Shown here piece after piece: positions 8,963 through 17,342 of a stretch of DNA of 64,000 nt. The stretch's first letter is position 1. Every line of letters starts with the position of its first letter. The position numbers and the translations under genes were made by a program. This DNA comes from an uncultured Turicimonas sp. (lineage in GTDB: Bacteria; Pseudomonadota; Gammaproteobacteria; Burkholderiales; Burkholderiaceae_F), in the NCBI GenBank assembly GCA_947854175.1, contig CANTYJ010000087.1:1-64000 (forward strand), written 5' to 3'. The notes below the pieces were generated by a model. That model worked only from the letters and a program-made list of their open reading frames with translations. It was not told where the DNA came from and made no database searches.

Positions 8963-9143
8963 CTTTGCCCAAAAAGTTGACAGATTTTTTTAAGTTCTAT
9001 GTCATAAAAGAAAAGTTCTTTGATCAGAGGAATTGAAATCAAAATTTTGTTTTGCACCGGACGCAAAAAAATCGTAAGAATGAAGAAAATTGAGGAAAGT
9101 TTCTTAACAGTTTAAAAATGGCCTTAAGAAGAAAAAGGTGGTT

Positions 9144-9329
9144 ATGTTTGTTGGTTATCCATATTCTCATGAAGATTTAGAAAAAATCGATGCAGAAATA
9201 AAAAAGAACCGAGAAGAACATCCGGAATATGGCTCGATAACCAGAACCATTGCTGCGGTTATAGGTTTAATTATTTGGAGTATTTTTTGGCTAATAACTT
9301 CTATCGTTATAGTCTTTTGGCTTTTCTAG
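9144..9329 (+). CDS. small single-pass membrane protein, unknown function
   Basis: A 61-residue protein beginning MFVGYPYSHEDLEKIDAEI. Residues 1-35 are charged and probably helical. Residues about 38-61 are strongly hydrophobic and end the protein (a Trp-rich helix, WSIFWLITS). This fits a tail-anchored or N-in single-span inner-membrane protein. The ATG at 9144 has an AAAAAGG site 5 bases upstream; a GTG at 9138 in the same frame would add two residues but overlaps that site. No family is recognised. It stands alone between the dcuC terminator and the YjbR gene. Confidence 0.55.
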   Translation: MFVGYPYSHEDLEKIDAEIKKNREEHPEYGSITRTIAAVIGLIIWSIFWLITSIVIVFWLF

Positions 9330-9551
9330 CATTGTGTTTTCTCTATCTTTTTGACTTTTGTTTTTAGATTTTTTCATTTTTTTCCGATTAAAAAATAACT
9401 CCAACCTTTCAGAGGATCGGTGTTTATTCTTTGAAAAAAAAAGCGGATAGATTTTTGGGCGAAGGAAAGCGAACAATTTGAAGGGGAACCTTTTTCTTTG
9501 AAAAGATTTCCTAATCCGAGAATCCAACGACTTTAATCTGATAAAGCAGTT

Positions 9552-9571
9552 TTAATCTTTTCAAAGATTAA
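9552..9571 (+). promoter_or_regulatory. AU-rich hairpin abutting the ribosome site of the MmcQ/YjbR gene
   Basis: TTAATCTTT (9552-9560) and AAAGATTAA (9563-9571) are perfect inverted copies separated by two bases. The repeat ends directly at the GGAGG ribosome-binding sequence (9572-9576) of the following gene. In DNA it could be an operator; in RNA it forms a short weak stem next to the ribosome site. Confidence 0.35.
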
Positions 9572-9581
9572 GGAGGAAGAA

Positions 9582-9941
9582 ATGGAACTCATTACTCTTA
9601 ATGATTTTTGCTTGTCGTTAGCCGGTGCAAAGAAGAACTATCCATGGAGCGAACCACAGTATGAAGAGCTGGCCACATTTACTGTAGAGGGTAAATGGTT
9701 TTGTTTATTGGATAGCAAGAAAATGTTTATCGATATCAAATGCGAACCGAATTCAATTCCGGAGCTTCAGAGAAAGTTTGAAGGTGCTTTTCCCGCATGG
9801 CATATGAACAAGCAACACTGGGTAGGAATCAAGCTTCATTCAGATATGACAGACGATGAAATTAAGCAGTTAATTGAAAAGTCTTACCAAATGGTTCTTC
9901 ACTCATTATCGAAAAAAGAAGAGCAAGAAATTGAGAATTAA
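9582..9941 (+). CDS. MmcQ/YjbR family protein
   Basis: A 119-residue protein of the MmcQ/YjbR family (CyaY-like fold). Members are small, double-wing, putatively DNA-binding proteins of uncertain role. Typical features are the N-terminal LNDFCLSLAGAKKNYPW, where the family has a Leu-Pro-Gly/Ala-x-x-x-x-x-PW pattern. A central strand (GKWFCLLD) follows, then the C-terminal HWVGIKLHSDMTDDEIKQLI, close to the family's W-x-x-V motif. The ribosome site GGAGG is strong and spaced 5-6 bases from the ATG. The 252 bases upstream of it contain only AT-rich sequence and the short hairpin listed separately. Confidence 0.82.
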   Translation: MELITLNDFCLSLAGAKKNYPWSEPQYEELATFTVEGKWFCLLDSKKMFIDIKCEPNSIPELQRKFEGAFPAWHMNKQHWVGIKLHSDMTDDEIKQLIEKSYQMVLHSLSKKEEQEIEN

Positions 9942-9979
9942 GCGTCCTTGTCTTAATCAAGTGTTATTTTATAATCAAA

Positions 9980-10008
9980 GAAAAACCCGAGAATTTGTCT
10001 CGGGTTTC
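9980..10008 (-). terminator. tmRNA terminator
   Basis: AAACCCGAGA and TCTCGGGTTT flank a 5-base loop and form a 10-bp stem. On the minus strand the stem is followed by TTTTTC, about 10 bases beyond the tmRNA 3' end. It can also stop the convergent YjbR transcript. Confidence 0.85.
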
Positions 10009-10018
10009 GCAAGTGTTC

Positions 10019-10383
10019 TGGTGGAGGCGGCGAGAATTGAACTCGCGTCCAGAAGTTATCAACAACAGCCTCTACGTGCGTGTCTAGTTCATTTAGTTCT
10101 TACTGTTGGCTCTGCAAACTAGCGATGCCGGCTAACAGCCAGTTGCTAAATTTCGCCGGAAAAGTCACAACTCCAAATCCGACTAGCTTTTATAGTATGT
10201 TGCTACCGCTGATTTCTCAGCCCGGTCTAAAAGCGAACCGGTTGTAGCATCTCGCCTAATTAAGCGGCGAGAGCGTAACGCTCATCGTTGGCGTCTAAAT
10301 TTTTGTAAGCGGTTTATCGAGGTACCTACACCTCGGCACGCGTCCAATCATCTCATGACCCCTGTCGAAACCAGGTCGCCCCC
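10019..10383 (-). ncRNA. ssrA: transfer-messenger RNA (tmRNA)
   Basis: A complete tmRNA of about 365 bases. The minus-strand 5' end GGGGGCGACC pairs as an acceptor stem with the 3' end, which finishes in ...GCCTCCACCA with an encoded CCA at 10021-10019. The T arm GTTCAATTC lies near the 3' end. The mRNA-like part reads GCC AAC GAT GAG CGT TAC GCT CTC GCC GCT TAA, giving the degradation tag ANDERYALAA. That tag is close to the ANDERFALAA-type tags of betaproteobacteria. tmRNA with SmpB rescues stalled ribosomes and tags the unfinished protein for proteolysis. A perfect TATAAT lies 15 bases upstream. Confidence 0.98.
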
Positions 10384-10397
10384 GAAATGAATTTTCC

Positions 10398-10403
10398 ATT
10401 ATA
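10398..10403 (-). promoter_or_regulatory. -10 box of the ssrA promoter
   Basis: On the minus strand a perfect TATAAT begins 20 bases before the mature tmRNA 5' end, which is consistent with a short 5' leader removed by RNase P. No convincing -35 hexamer is seen at the right distance; the region there is T-rich. Confidence 0.6.
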
Positions 10404-10892
10404 TCAGGGTGATAAAAAAAGAAAAGAATTTATTTCATTAATTGTTAAAAATAATGACCAGCATTACTATTTTTTAGTAACCAACACATTGGAAAGATTT
10501 TTTGTAACTAGATCTGGTAATCCAGGAAACTTCTTCACAAAAACAAATATGGAAAAATGTAACTCAATCTTCTTTTGTTCCAACCAGAGGATTACACCAG
10601 AATTAAATAGTGTGGCTGTGATAAACGTTTTTTGCTAAATACAGTTACTGCTGACTGAGATGAGACACAAAACCAGAAGAAGATTTTTATCCAAAACATG
10701 GGTTAGAAAAAAGACCGGTTGACGTATCATAAAATTACAAAAAATGGTCAGTCTTAGTCAGAGGAAGATAAGTCGAATTTCATAAGGAGATTGTGCAACT
10801 CAGTCTGAAATATTTTTTCTAACTCCGGCAAGAGTAACTTCGTTTATGAGGTATTTTTTGGAAGATTTAATCTTCGGATGAGCCAACCGGAT
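10404..10892. other. intergenic stretch without a recognisable gene
   Basis: About 490 AT-rich bases between the tmRNA promoter and the terminator of the DUF748 gene. An 83-codon open frame on the plus strand (10387-10638) has no ribosome site and no recognisable protein features, and it runs over the ssrA promoter, so it is not called. A short palindrome GAAGATT-T-AATCTTC occurs near 10861-10875. No convincing RNA gene or mobile remnant was recognised. Confidence 0.5.
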
Positions 10893-10928
10893 AAAAAAAG
10901 TTCCCGCACCATTCTGGCCGAGAACCTT
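10893..10928 (-). terminator. terminator of the DUF748 gene
   Basis: On the minus strand AAGGTTCTCG pairs with CGGGAACTTT (two G-T wobbles) over a 12-base loop and is followed by a run of Ts. It starts about 16 bases after the DUF748 stop codon. Confidence 0.8.
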
Positions 10929-10943
10929 AATTCATAGGATGGC

Positions 10944-13900
10944 TTATTGTTGGATGTCCAGTTTGACGCCGGCTTTATCAGAGGGGTCCTTATCAACGTC
11001 ACTCTTGACGATGAATAAACGGTTGGATTCGATCTTTTCTGTATTAATTAAATAGTCACGGATTCTCTCTGCGCGTTTAGCGGCTAAAGCGGCTAAATCC
11101 TGAGAAGGAACACGAATATTTTTCAGCAAAAATGCTTTCTTTTCTTCGATTGTTTTCAGATCAGGTTTATTAGAGACTTCACTTTCACTGAACAAGGCAT
11201 TGATAGCGTTGTTAATCTGTGTCTGAGACAGTTTTTTAGCTTGTACAGAGGATGAGGTGTCTCTGTAGATGTTATAAATCATCTGGCGTCTTAAATTTCT
11301 TTCTTTAAGACCTTCATCATCGATAGCAGCATTTCCAATACCCATAATTTGGATGCTCAGACCAGGGCGCTCTTTCATCGCCTTAGCAAGAACCTGTAAT
11401 GCTTTAATTGTCTGTTCGTCTAACTGAGATGAGCCACTGGCAAACTGAAGGTTACTAATATCCATATTCTCACCGCCGAACATTGAACCGATAAGAGCAA
11501 ACGGTGCAGTTACAGCTTTGGTAATTAGGTTCATGATCACTTTGACAATGATGCCACCGACAGAAAATTCCGGATCATTTAAGGAGCCTGTAACCGGAAT
11601 ATCCAAGTCAATCTGACCGGAACGATCCTGAAGCAGAGAAACTGCCAGTTTGACTGGTAGTGTTTCTTTTGCGTCAGGGCTTTCATTGCCAAATTCCAGT
11701 TTGTTGATCTTTATGACATTGGTGGAAGTCAATTCATTTTTGTCGATTTTGTATGAACCGTTAAAGCTCATTTGACCTTTTTCGATCGGATAACCGGTGA
11801 ACTCAACTGAGTAAGGAGAAAAATCGGGCATCGACAGTGAAGTAACCGAACCTTCCAAATTCAGGTCAAGTTGCTTTGCAAAAGGACTCAGACTGCCTTT
11901 TGCCTGCATTGGGGTTCCGTTTAATAAACCCGAGAGCGTAATTTCTGCAGGTTTTGTTGATTCTGTTGTAAATCCTGTGAGAGTCCCCTTCAGCTGGCTT
12001 GCCTTTATATTAAACGGCGGGTTTAATGCATTGTCCTTAAAGTTAACACTACCATTGGAAATGTTGATTTTATTTAGAGCAATAGGCGGAAGGGCCGAGC
12101 TTGCTTTTCCTCCCTTATCCTTGACTTTTTTTTTGTCCGAATCAGAGGCCGGTTGTCCTGTGGAACCTCCGGCTTTTAAAAGACTCTGGAGATTAATAGT
12201 TCCGTTAGCATTCTTAATGACATTAATGACAGGTGAGGTTAAAGCGATGGTTCCTGTAGAAACAGAAAACTCGTTACCGGCGTTAACTTCAAGATTTCCT
12301 ACATTAAGGTTCTGCCATCTGGCAACCGGCGTTCCCTTAGCATCTGTCACATTCATTTCTGAAAGAGTGACATTGCCGTCGAAAGAAACAAGAGGAACGT
12401 TACCTGCTAAATTCAAAGAGACTTTGCCTTCATTGGTTAATTGACCGTGAACAATTCTTGCATTGGTATATTCAACAATATACGGTCTAAGTTCTGCAAG
12501 TTGTAATCCATTTGTCTTTTCTGTGAAATTAATGATCAAAGGATCCAACTGCAAGGTGCCTGCGGCACGGATTGAACCGCCGATGATTCCAAGCCCCAAG
12601 TCAAAATTAGAAACTGTTCCTTTTGTGCTATTGATAGGATTTATAGTTGCATTGATGCCTGAGATGACTTTGTGGAAATTGACCGTGTTGTCATTGAAGT
12701 CAACCGTTCCGTTTTCAACAGAGATTTTGCCGATATTCCATTTCCATTCTTTGGGCGATTCAACCTGTTTTTCCTCTTGAACCGGGGGTTCTGAGTGCGC
12801 AACAGGAGCTGCTGATGTTTCAGTCTGAGACTTGTTTTCTGTTTGTTGTGCCGGGCTCGTTACATCTTCAGCCGGTTCAGCTGTCGGCTTTTGCTGAACG
12901 GTTGACGGTTCTTCAGCACTCTTTTTTTCAGCAGGAGCGTTTGCTTTTTTAGGCTCTACATTCTTTGAAGGTTCTGATGCAGAGGCTGCAGGTATAGTGG
13001 ACTTCACAATGTGTTGAGCAAGATCCACTAAATTAAAGCTATTCTGATTTCTGGTGACAACAACTCTCGGCTGATGAACTTTAACTTCAGCGATTTCAAG
13101 TTCTTGTGCAAAATATGCAAAATCTTTTAGGCTAACTTCAGCTTTTTTAAGAGTGACAACATCATATGGTTTACCAAGAACGTCCTGAACGACGACATCG
13201 TTTAATGTCACATCGCCTTTGAGACGCAGATGTTTGACTTCATTGGTAGTTTCATCATCTTGAGCAAAGTTCAGATTAAGTTTGGCATTCATCTTGCCTT
13301 GAATCAGCTGAGCATTCAAAGGGACAGGGTTAAACGTTGCGATGTTGGCTATATTTAAATCTTTAATAGCAAAGTCGATACCCGTCTTTCTGGAAATTTT
13401 GAAGGGAAGGCTGTTTGCATCGATTGACAGAGGTTCTCCGTCAAATTTGAAAGACAAGTTAGGTGTTATAGGATTGTCTACTTCCGATTCAAAATTTGAA
13501 ATTTGCGGAACAGCAAAATGAAGTTCCGTGATTTCGTCTGTTTTTTTTCTGAACTGATCGTCTAATTTTATGCCGGAGTTGATAATCTCAAAGTTGTTGA
13601 CAGCAAATAGCTGTGGTCCTTTATCCTTCTCTTCTTCGGGCTTAGGCTCTGAAGGAAGGTTAGAAACTTTTTCAATGATGTCGGAGAAGTTGAATGTTGA
13701 AAGGCCGGTTCTGATTACATTAGCCTGAAGCTGATCAACTTTAAAATGCTGGACAATGGGAGCTAATTCAAAAAGAGACTTCCATAAAAGTTTAGTGTCA
13801 ATCACATTGATAAAGAGCAAAGGTTCTTCTTCAGAGGTGTTTTTAACCTTTAAACCCTTAACATTGAGATGTAGCGTATAAGGATTAAATTCGACTTTTT

Positions 13901-14048
13901 CAGTGCTGACTTCTCGGTCAATCAAAGGATTGACGTATTTTTTCAATGCCCAATTCGCACTTTTCGGTAAAGCCCAGAAACCACCCGCTGTATAAATTAG
14001 AACCAGTCCGGCTAGAACGCCACAAGTGATATTAAGCTTCTTTCCCAT
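10944..14048 (-). CDS. AsmA-like DUF748 domain protein
   Basis: A 1034-residue envelope protein. One N-terminal membrane helix (about 8-28) is followed by a long beta-rich periplasmic region of the DUF748/AsmA type. Repeated short motifs such as FNFSDI, VNFKDN and SxxLxG mark the strands. Residues about 375-430 are a low-complexity linker rich in Pro, Ala, Glu and Ser. The C-terminal 170 residues include SGSSQLDEQTIKALQVLAKA and a late AAKRAERIRDYLI helix, reminiscent of OmpA-like modules found at the end of many DUF748 proteins. AsmA-like proteins are thought to bridge the envelope and carry phospholipids; this role is inferred. It starts 53 bases after the HAD phosphatase gene and is probably co-transcribed with it. 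Confidence 0.82.
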   Translation of the reverse strand: MGKKLNITCGVLAGLVLIYTAGGFWALPKSANWALKKYVNPLIDREVSTEKVEFNPYTLHLNVKGLKVKNTSEEEPLLFINVIDTKLLWKSLFELAPIVQHFKVDQLQANVIRTGLSTFNFSDIIEKVSNLPSEPKPEEEKDKGPQLFAVNNFEIINSGIKLDDQFRKKTDEITELHFAVPQISNFESEVDNPITPNLSFKFDGEPLSIDANSLPFKISRKTGIDFAIKDLNIANIATFNPVPLNAQLIQGKMNAKLNLNFAQDDETTNEVKHLRLKGDVTLNDVVVQDVLGKPYDVVTLKKAEVSLKDFAYFAQELEIAEVKVHQPRVVVTRNQNSFNLVDLAQHIVKSTIPAASASEPSKNVEPKKANAPAEKKSAEEPSTVQQKPTAEPAEDVTSPAQQTENKSQTETSAAPVAHSEPPVQEEKQVESPKEWKWNIGKISVENGTVDFNDNTVNFHKVISGINATINPINSTKGTVSNFDLGLGIIGGSIRAAGTLQLDPLIINFTEKTNGLQLAELRPYIVEYTNARIVHGQLTNEGKVSLNLAGNVPLVSFDGNVTLSEMNVTDAKGTPVARWQNLNVGNLEVNAGNEFSVSTGTIALTSPVINVIKNANGTINLQSLLKAGGSTGQPASDSDKKKVKDKGGKASSALPPIALNKINISNGSVNFKDNALNPPFNIKASQLKGTLTGFTTESTKPAEITLSGLLNGTPMQAKGSLSPFAKQLDLNLEGSVTSLSMPDFSPYSVEFTGYPIEKGQMSFNGSYKIDKNELTSTNVIKINKLEFGNESPDAKETLPVKLAVSLLQDRSGQIDLDIPVTGSLNDPEFSVGGIIVKVIMNLITKAVTAPFALIGSMFGGENMDISNLQFASGSSQLDEQTIKALQVLAKAMKERPGLSIQIMGIGNAAIDDEGLKERNLRRQMIYNIYRDTSSSVQAKKLSQTQINNAINALFSESEVSNKPDLKTIEEKKAFLLKNIRVPSQDLAALAAKRAERIRDYLINTEKIESNRLFIVKSDVDKDPSDKAGVKLDIQQ

Positions 14049-14101
14049 AACTGCCTCCGAAGGACATCATTACTTATATAACCGACGTTCTAGTATTGCA
14101 G

Positions 14102-14752
14102 TTATGGAAATTCAAAATCAATTAATTCGCTCGGATTGCGCATAATCAGGTCAGCGTTCCAATCTGCTATCGGAACAGCTGTGCCTAGGTACCCCCAAGC
14201 TGCAGCAATGCTGAAAGCCCCGGCAGAATTTGCCGACTGAATGTCTCTGATATCATCTCCGCAATAGATGGTTTTTGAGATGTCTTTTCCCAGTCTCTCT
14301 GCGCAATAAAGCAGAGGAAGGGGAGAGGGTTTCCTTTCCTGCAGTGTATCTCCACAAACCAGAATATCGGGCTTTATATTTAGTTTTTCGACTAATGGGG
14401 CGGCAAACCGTTCATGTTTATTAGTCACTATTCCCCATGAAATTGAATTGTCAGATAACCAGTTGAGAAGCTCTCTGATACCGGCAAACAAATGAGAGTG
14501 ATCTGCAAGGTGTTCCCCGTAATAGGTTAAAAACTCTTTAGTCAAGCTCTGATAGTTTTCATCCGTGGGATCAACATCAAACGAGACTTTTAATAGGCCC
14601 CTGGCACCGCTGGAAGCTGTAACTTTTAATAATTCATACGGAACAGGCGGCAAACCTCTTAACTCCCTCATGTGATTAGCAGCGCCAGCTAAATCCGGTG
14701 CAGAATCCACAAGAGTTCCGTCAAGATCAAAAAGATAGCAATCGGGTCTCAT
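14102..14752 (-). CDS. gph: HAD-family phosphatase, phosphoglycolate phosphatase-like
   Basis: A 216-residue cytoplasmic HAD hydrolase that likely dephosphorylates 2-phosphoglycolate arising from DNA repair. Motif I is DLDGTLVDS with Asp9 as nucleophile and Asp11 as acid/base. The cap domain follows (AANHMRELRGLPPV). Motif II is the VTNK segment, motif III the conserved Lys in QERKPSP, and motif IV CGDDIRD carries the Mg2+-binding acidic residues. The order ompA-ubiG-gph is usual in Burkholderiales, which supports the gph name; here no ubiG lies between. A terminator separates it from ompA, so it may have its own promoter or depend on read-through. Confidence 0.8.
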   Translation of the reverse strand: MRPDCYLFDLDGTLVDSAPDLAGAANHMRELRGLPPVPYELLKVTASSGARGLLKVSFDVDPTDENYQSLTKEFLTYYGEHLADHSHLFAGIRELLNWLSDNSISWGIVTNKHERFAAPLVEKLNIKPDILVCGDTLQERKPSPLPLLYCAERLGKDISKTIYCGDDIRDIQSANSAGAFSIAAAWGYLGTAVPIADWNADLIMRNPSELIDFEFP

Positions 14753-14766
14753 ATTTCTCCAAATAC

Positions 14767-14791
14767 AAAAAAAGGGACCCGAAGGCCCCTT
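14767..14791 (-). terminator. ompA terminator with UUCG loop
   Basis: On the minus strand AGGGGCC-TTCG-GGTCCCT forms a 7-bp stem (one G-T pair) with a UUCG loop and is followed by seven Ts. It begins 18 bases beyond the ompA stop and ends just before gph. Confidence 0.88.
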
Positions 14792-14808
14792 GCGGTCATC
14801 TCAATGGA

Positions 14809-15447
14809 TTAGTTTGCAGGACGTGTGCCAACAACTTCGATAACTGCGCGGCGGTTAGGCTGCAAGCAGTTGATCAACTGTTGGAATGTCTTGATTTCGC
14901 CATTCTTGGATGGATTCGGGCAGTTAACAACCGGATCTGCCTGACCTTTGCCTTCAGCGTGGATACGTGCGGCAGGAACACCGTTTTCTGCCAAGAATGT
15001 CTTAACAGCGTTAGCACGGCGGTCAGAAAGCTTGAGGTTGTATGCAGCGTTACCGATGCGATCAGCGTAGCCATTGATCATGACAACGTCGAGGTTCAAA
15101 CCGGCCATACGGCTTGTCAGTTCCTTGAGCATTGCTTTGCCTTCAGGTTTGAGAACAGCTCTGTCGAAAGCGAAGAGTGTGTCAGCAGAAAGAACTACTT
15201 TTTCAGCACCAGCTTCACATTTGATGATGTCTGTGTCGCAGTCGCAGTTTTGGCCAAGAGCGCCCTGAGCTTCAGCAAGAGCCGGTGTCCAGTAACCTGT
15301 GCGGACGCACAAGCCGAAGTTTGTCTTCAATGTCTTGCCGGCAGCCTGAACATAGGGATTTGCAGGAGCATCAGCTGAACAAACTACGCCGGAAGCAGCC
15401 ATTGCAACAGAAGCAACAAGCATTCCGATTTTTGTCTTTGTATTCAT
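14809..15447 (-). CDS. ompA: OmpA-family outer membrane protein
   Basis: Called from the ATG at 15447, 213 residues. That choice gives an AGAGGAAA ribosome site with proper spacing and a clean signal peptide (MNTKTKIGMLVASVAMAASG...) ending around residue 25; an upstream in-frame start at 15489 would mask it. The mature protein has a short Cys-containing N-terminal region (CVRTGYW, NCDCDTDIIKC) instead of a full eight-strand barrel. A peptidoglycan-binding OmpA C-terminal domain follows: TLFAFDRAVLKPEGK, then INGYADRIGNAAYNLKLSDRRANAVKTFL split over the core helix, and NRRAVIEV at the end. It stands directly beside gyrA-block genes as in other Burkholderiales and anchors the outer membrane to peptidoglycan. 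Confidence 0.88.
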   Translation of the reverse strand: MNTKTKIGMLVASVAMAASGVVCSADAPANPYVQAAGKTLKTNFGLCVRTGYWTPALAEAQGALGQNCDCDTDIIKCEAGAEKVVLSADTLFAFDRAVLKPEGKAMLKELTSRMAGLNLDVVMINGYADRIGNAAYNLKLSDRRANAVKTFLAENGVPAARIHAEGKGQADPVVNCPNPSKNGEIKTFQQLINCLQPNRRAVIEVVGTRPAN

Positions 15448-15450
15448 CAT

Positions 15451-15968
15451 TTTCCTCTTTGATGCAGATAAAACAACATGATACGGCATTTTTTATAGGG
15501 AACGGCCGTAATCAATATCGAGTGTACCAAGTCGGCGCACTAAATTAGCCGCCCCATAGTATCTCATATGCCTTATTTTGCCACGACAAACAGCAACTTT
15601 TAAGCCTTACGGGTCCCTAATTGGATTTTCTCTATTTCTTGTTGTGTAATTGCAACATCGAAAATAAGAAGATCCAAAAATCTTGTTCGTAATTGTGTAC
15701 CGAAGTCAAAACCAAAAAACAGAAACTCAACCATAACGGGTAACTTTTTGTTGCTGTGTATTGGTAAATACAAAGAGGCCCAGTCTCTAGAGAATTCCGA
15801 CTCTTAGTTGTGAGCTGAGGCTTTTCTTTGCCGGACTACAACTGATGGTAATTGACCGTTGTCGTTGCGGTTTGCGTCCAGTGTAAGGCTCTTCTTTTAT
15901 TAGCTTGATAACGCTATGTTTTATTTATGGAGCGGTTATTTCAGACAGGGCAATGTTTGAATTTTTTT
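15451..15968. other. long ompA upstream region, no gene recognised
   Basis: Roughly 520 bases between the ompA start and a large inverted repeat. The part nearest ompA must hold its promoter and leader; long leaders are common for OmpA mRNAs. No open frame with a ribosome site, tRNA or known RNA family was recognised on either strand. Confidence 0.45.
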
Positions 15969-16024
15969 GCCGGGCAGACCTGTAAAACACCGTTCTTCAA
16001 AACGATGGAATAAGGTCTGCCGGC
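15969..16024. repeat. large imperfect inverted repeat (possible structured RNA)
   Basis: GCCGGGCAGACCT (15969-15981) is complementary to AGGTCTGCCGGC (16013-16024) with one bulged G, giving a 12-bp stem. The enclosed 31 bases contain an inner CGTT/AACG hairpin. No U tract follows in either direction (Ts precede it on the plus strand), so it does not fit an intrinsic terminator. It lies 47 bases beyond the hmp stop codon. Confidence 0.6.
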
Positions 16025-16070
16025 GGAAAATCTTTTGAGAGCTACTAAAACCTAGCCTCCTCAAAATTCA

Positions 16071-17234
16071 TTAAATAGCACCTGTTCCGAATTTTTCGGC
16101 TTTAATGTCTTCAGCCTTAATACCGGCACTGACAAGTGCTTCTTCAACTTGTTTCATAAATTGAACGGGTCCGCAGATCATATAGGTTGTTCCCGGTTTG
16201 GCCAATGAAGCAAAGAAAGACTTGTCAGGTCTGCCAGTTTCAGAAGTTACAACAGTTTCAACTGCAACATTGCCAAGTTTGACTGTTTCTTCAAGTTCAC
16301 CTGACAACGGAATGTCTTCTTTGGTTCTGCAAATATGAACAAAAGTCAAAGGGCGTTTCGGATGCTTTTTGACAGAATCCTTGAGCATTGCAAAGACCGG
16401 TGTAATACCGATACCGGCACTGATAAAGCAAACGGGATTATCACCTTCCGGCAAAGTGAATTCTCCGACCGGGAAAGAAACTTCCACAAGATCGCCTACT
16501 TTGATGTCATTGTGTAAAGTGCCGGAAACCATACCGCCGGGATTCTGTTCAGTTCCTACAACCTTCTTGACTGATATTCTCAGGTCATGCTTTGTAGAAT
16601 CTGTGACCGTGTACTGGCGTGGTTGAATCAGGTTCTCATTTTTTACAAAGACACGGACAGAAACGTATTGTCCGGCCTTGATTTTTGGCATCTCACCGTT
16701 ATCTACCGGGGCAAGTGTAAAGCTGGTGACGTCAGAAGATTCTGCTTTCTTATTTGTGACTTTAAAGAATCTCCAGCCTGACCAGCCTCCTTCAGCATTT
16801 GCATTCGCGTTATAAATATCACTTTCAGCGTTAATGAGAATGTCAGCTAATTGCTGGTAAGCGGCTGCCCAAGCTTCGATAAGCTCATGAGAGGCGGCAT
16901 CACCAAGCACTTCTTTAATCGAGGCCAGCAGATGTTTGCCGACGATAGGATAATGTTCAGCACGAATACCCACGGAGACATGCTTGTTGGCGATGTGCCT
17001 GACAGCACCAAGCAGAGCACCAAGATTTTCGATATTTTCAGCATAAGCCAATACGGCCTGAGCTAAAGCCTGCTGTTGGAAGCCGGCTCTTTGATGTCCC
17101 TGGTTGAAAACCTGCATGAGTTCAGGATTGTGGGACAACATTCTTTTGTAGAAATGTGAGGTCAAAGCAACTCCATGTTCTTTAAGAACAGGAACTGTTG
17201 CACGGACTAGTTCTATTTGTTTTTCAGTCAACAT
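16071..17234 (-). CDS. hmp: flavohaemoprotein, nitric oxide dioxygenase
   Basis: A 387-residue cytoplasmic enzyme that oxidises NO to nitrate using O2 and NAD(P)H; under anaerobic conditions it can slowly reduce NO. Residues 1-138 are the globin domain with distal Tyr29 and proximal haem ligand His85 (NKHVSVG). Residues about 150-255 bind FAD (RQYTVTD near 206) and the rest bind NAD(P)H (GIGITPVFAML near 270, and CGPVQFM). Length equals that of typical Hmp proteins. The start has a GGAG site that can be sequestered in a leader hairpin. It gives defence against nitrosative stress, for instance in the gut. Confidence 0.95.
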   Translation of the reverse strand: MLTEKQIELVRATVPVLKEHGVALTSHFYKRMLSHNPELMQVFNQGHQRAGFQQQALAQAVLAYAENIENLGALLGAVRHIANKHVSVGIRAEHYPIVGKHLLASIKEVLGDAASHELIEAWAAAYQQLADILINAESDIYNANANAEGGWSGWRFFKVTNKKAESSDVTSFTLAPVDNGEMPKIKAGQYVSVRVFVKNENLIQPRQYTVTDSTKHDLRISVKKVVGTEQNPGGMVSGTLHNDIKVGDLVEVSFPVGEFTLPEGDNPVCFISAGIGITPVFAMLKDSVKKHPKRPLTFVHICRTKEDIPLSGELEETVKLGNVAVETVVTSETGRPDKSFFASLAKPGTTYMICGPVQFMKQVEEALVSAGIKAEDIKAEKFGTGAI

Positions 17235-17241
17235 ATTCTTT

Positions 17242-17262
17242 CTCCAAAATAATTTTTCGGAG
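17242..17262 (-). promoter_or_regulatory. leader hairpin covering the hmp ribosome site
   Basis: In the minus-strand RNA the stretch CUCCGAAA pairs with UUUUGGAG (8 pairs, one G-U) around a 5-base loop. The 3' arm contains the GGAG ribosome-binding sequence, which lies 7 bases before the hmp start codon. Such pairing could limit translation until the stem opens. Confidence 0.45.
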
Positions 17263-17342
17263 TTTAATGGTTAATGCTTATACGGCACAAAAAACAAATG
17301 TAAAAATTGATTCCAATTTAGATTGTCCGAACCAATAACAGA

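Noticed and set aside
10387-10638. 83-codon open frame on the plus strand next to ssrA
   Set aside because: It has no ribosome site, covers the ssrA promoter, and its translation shows no recognisable domain or signal peptide.
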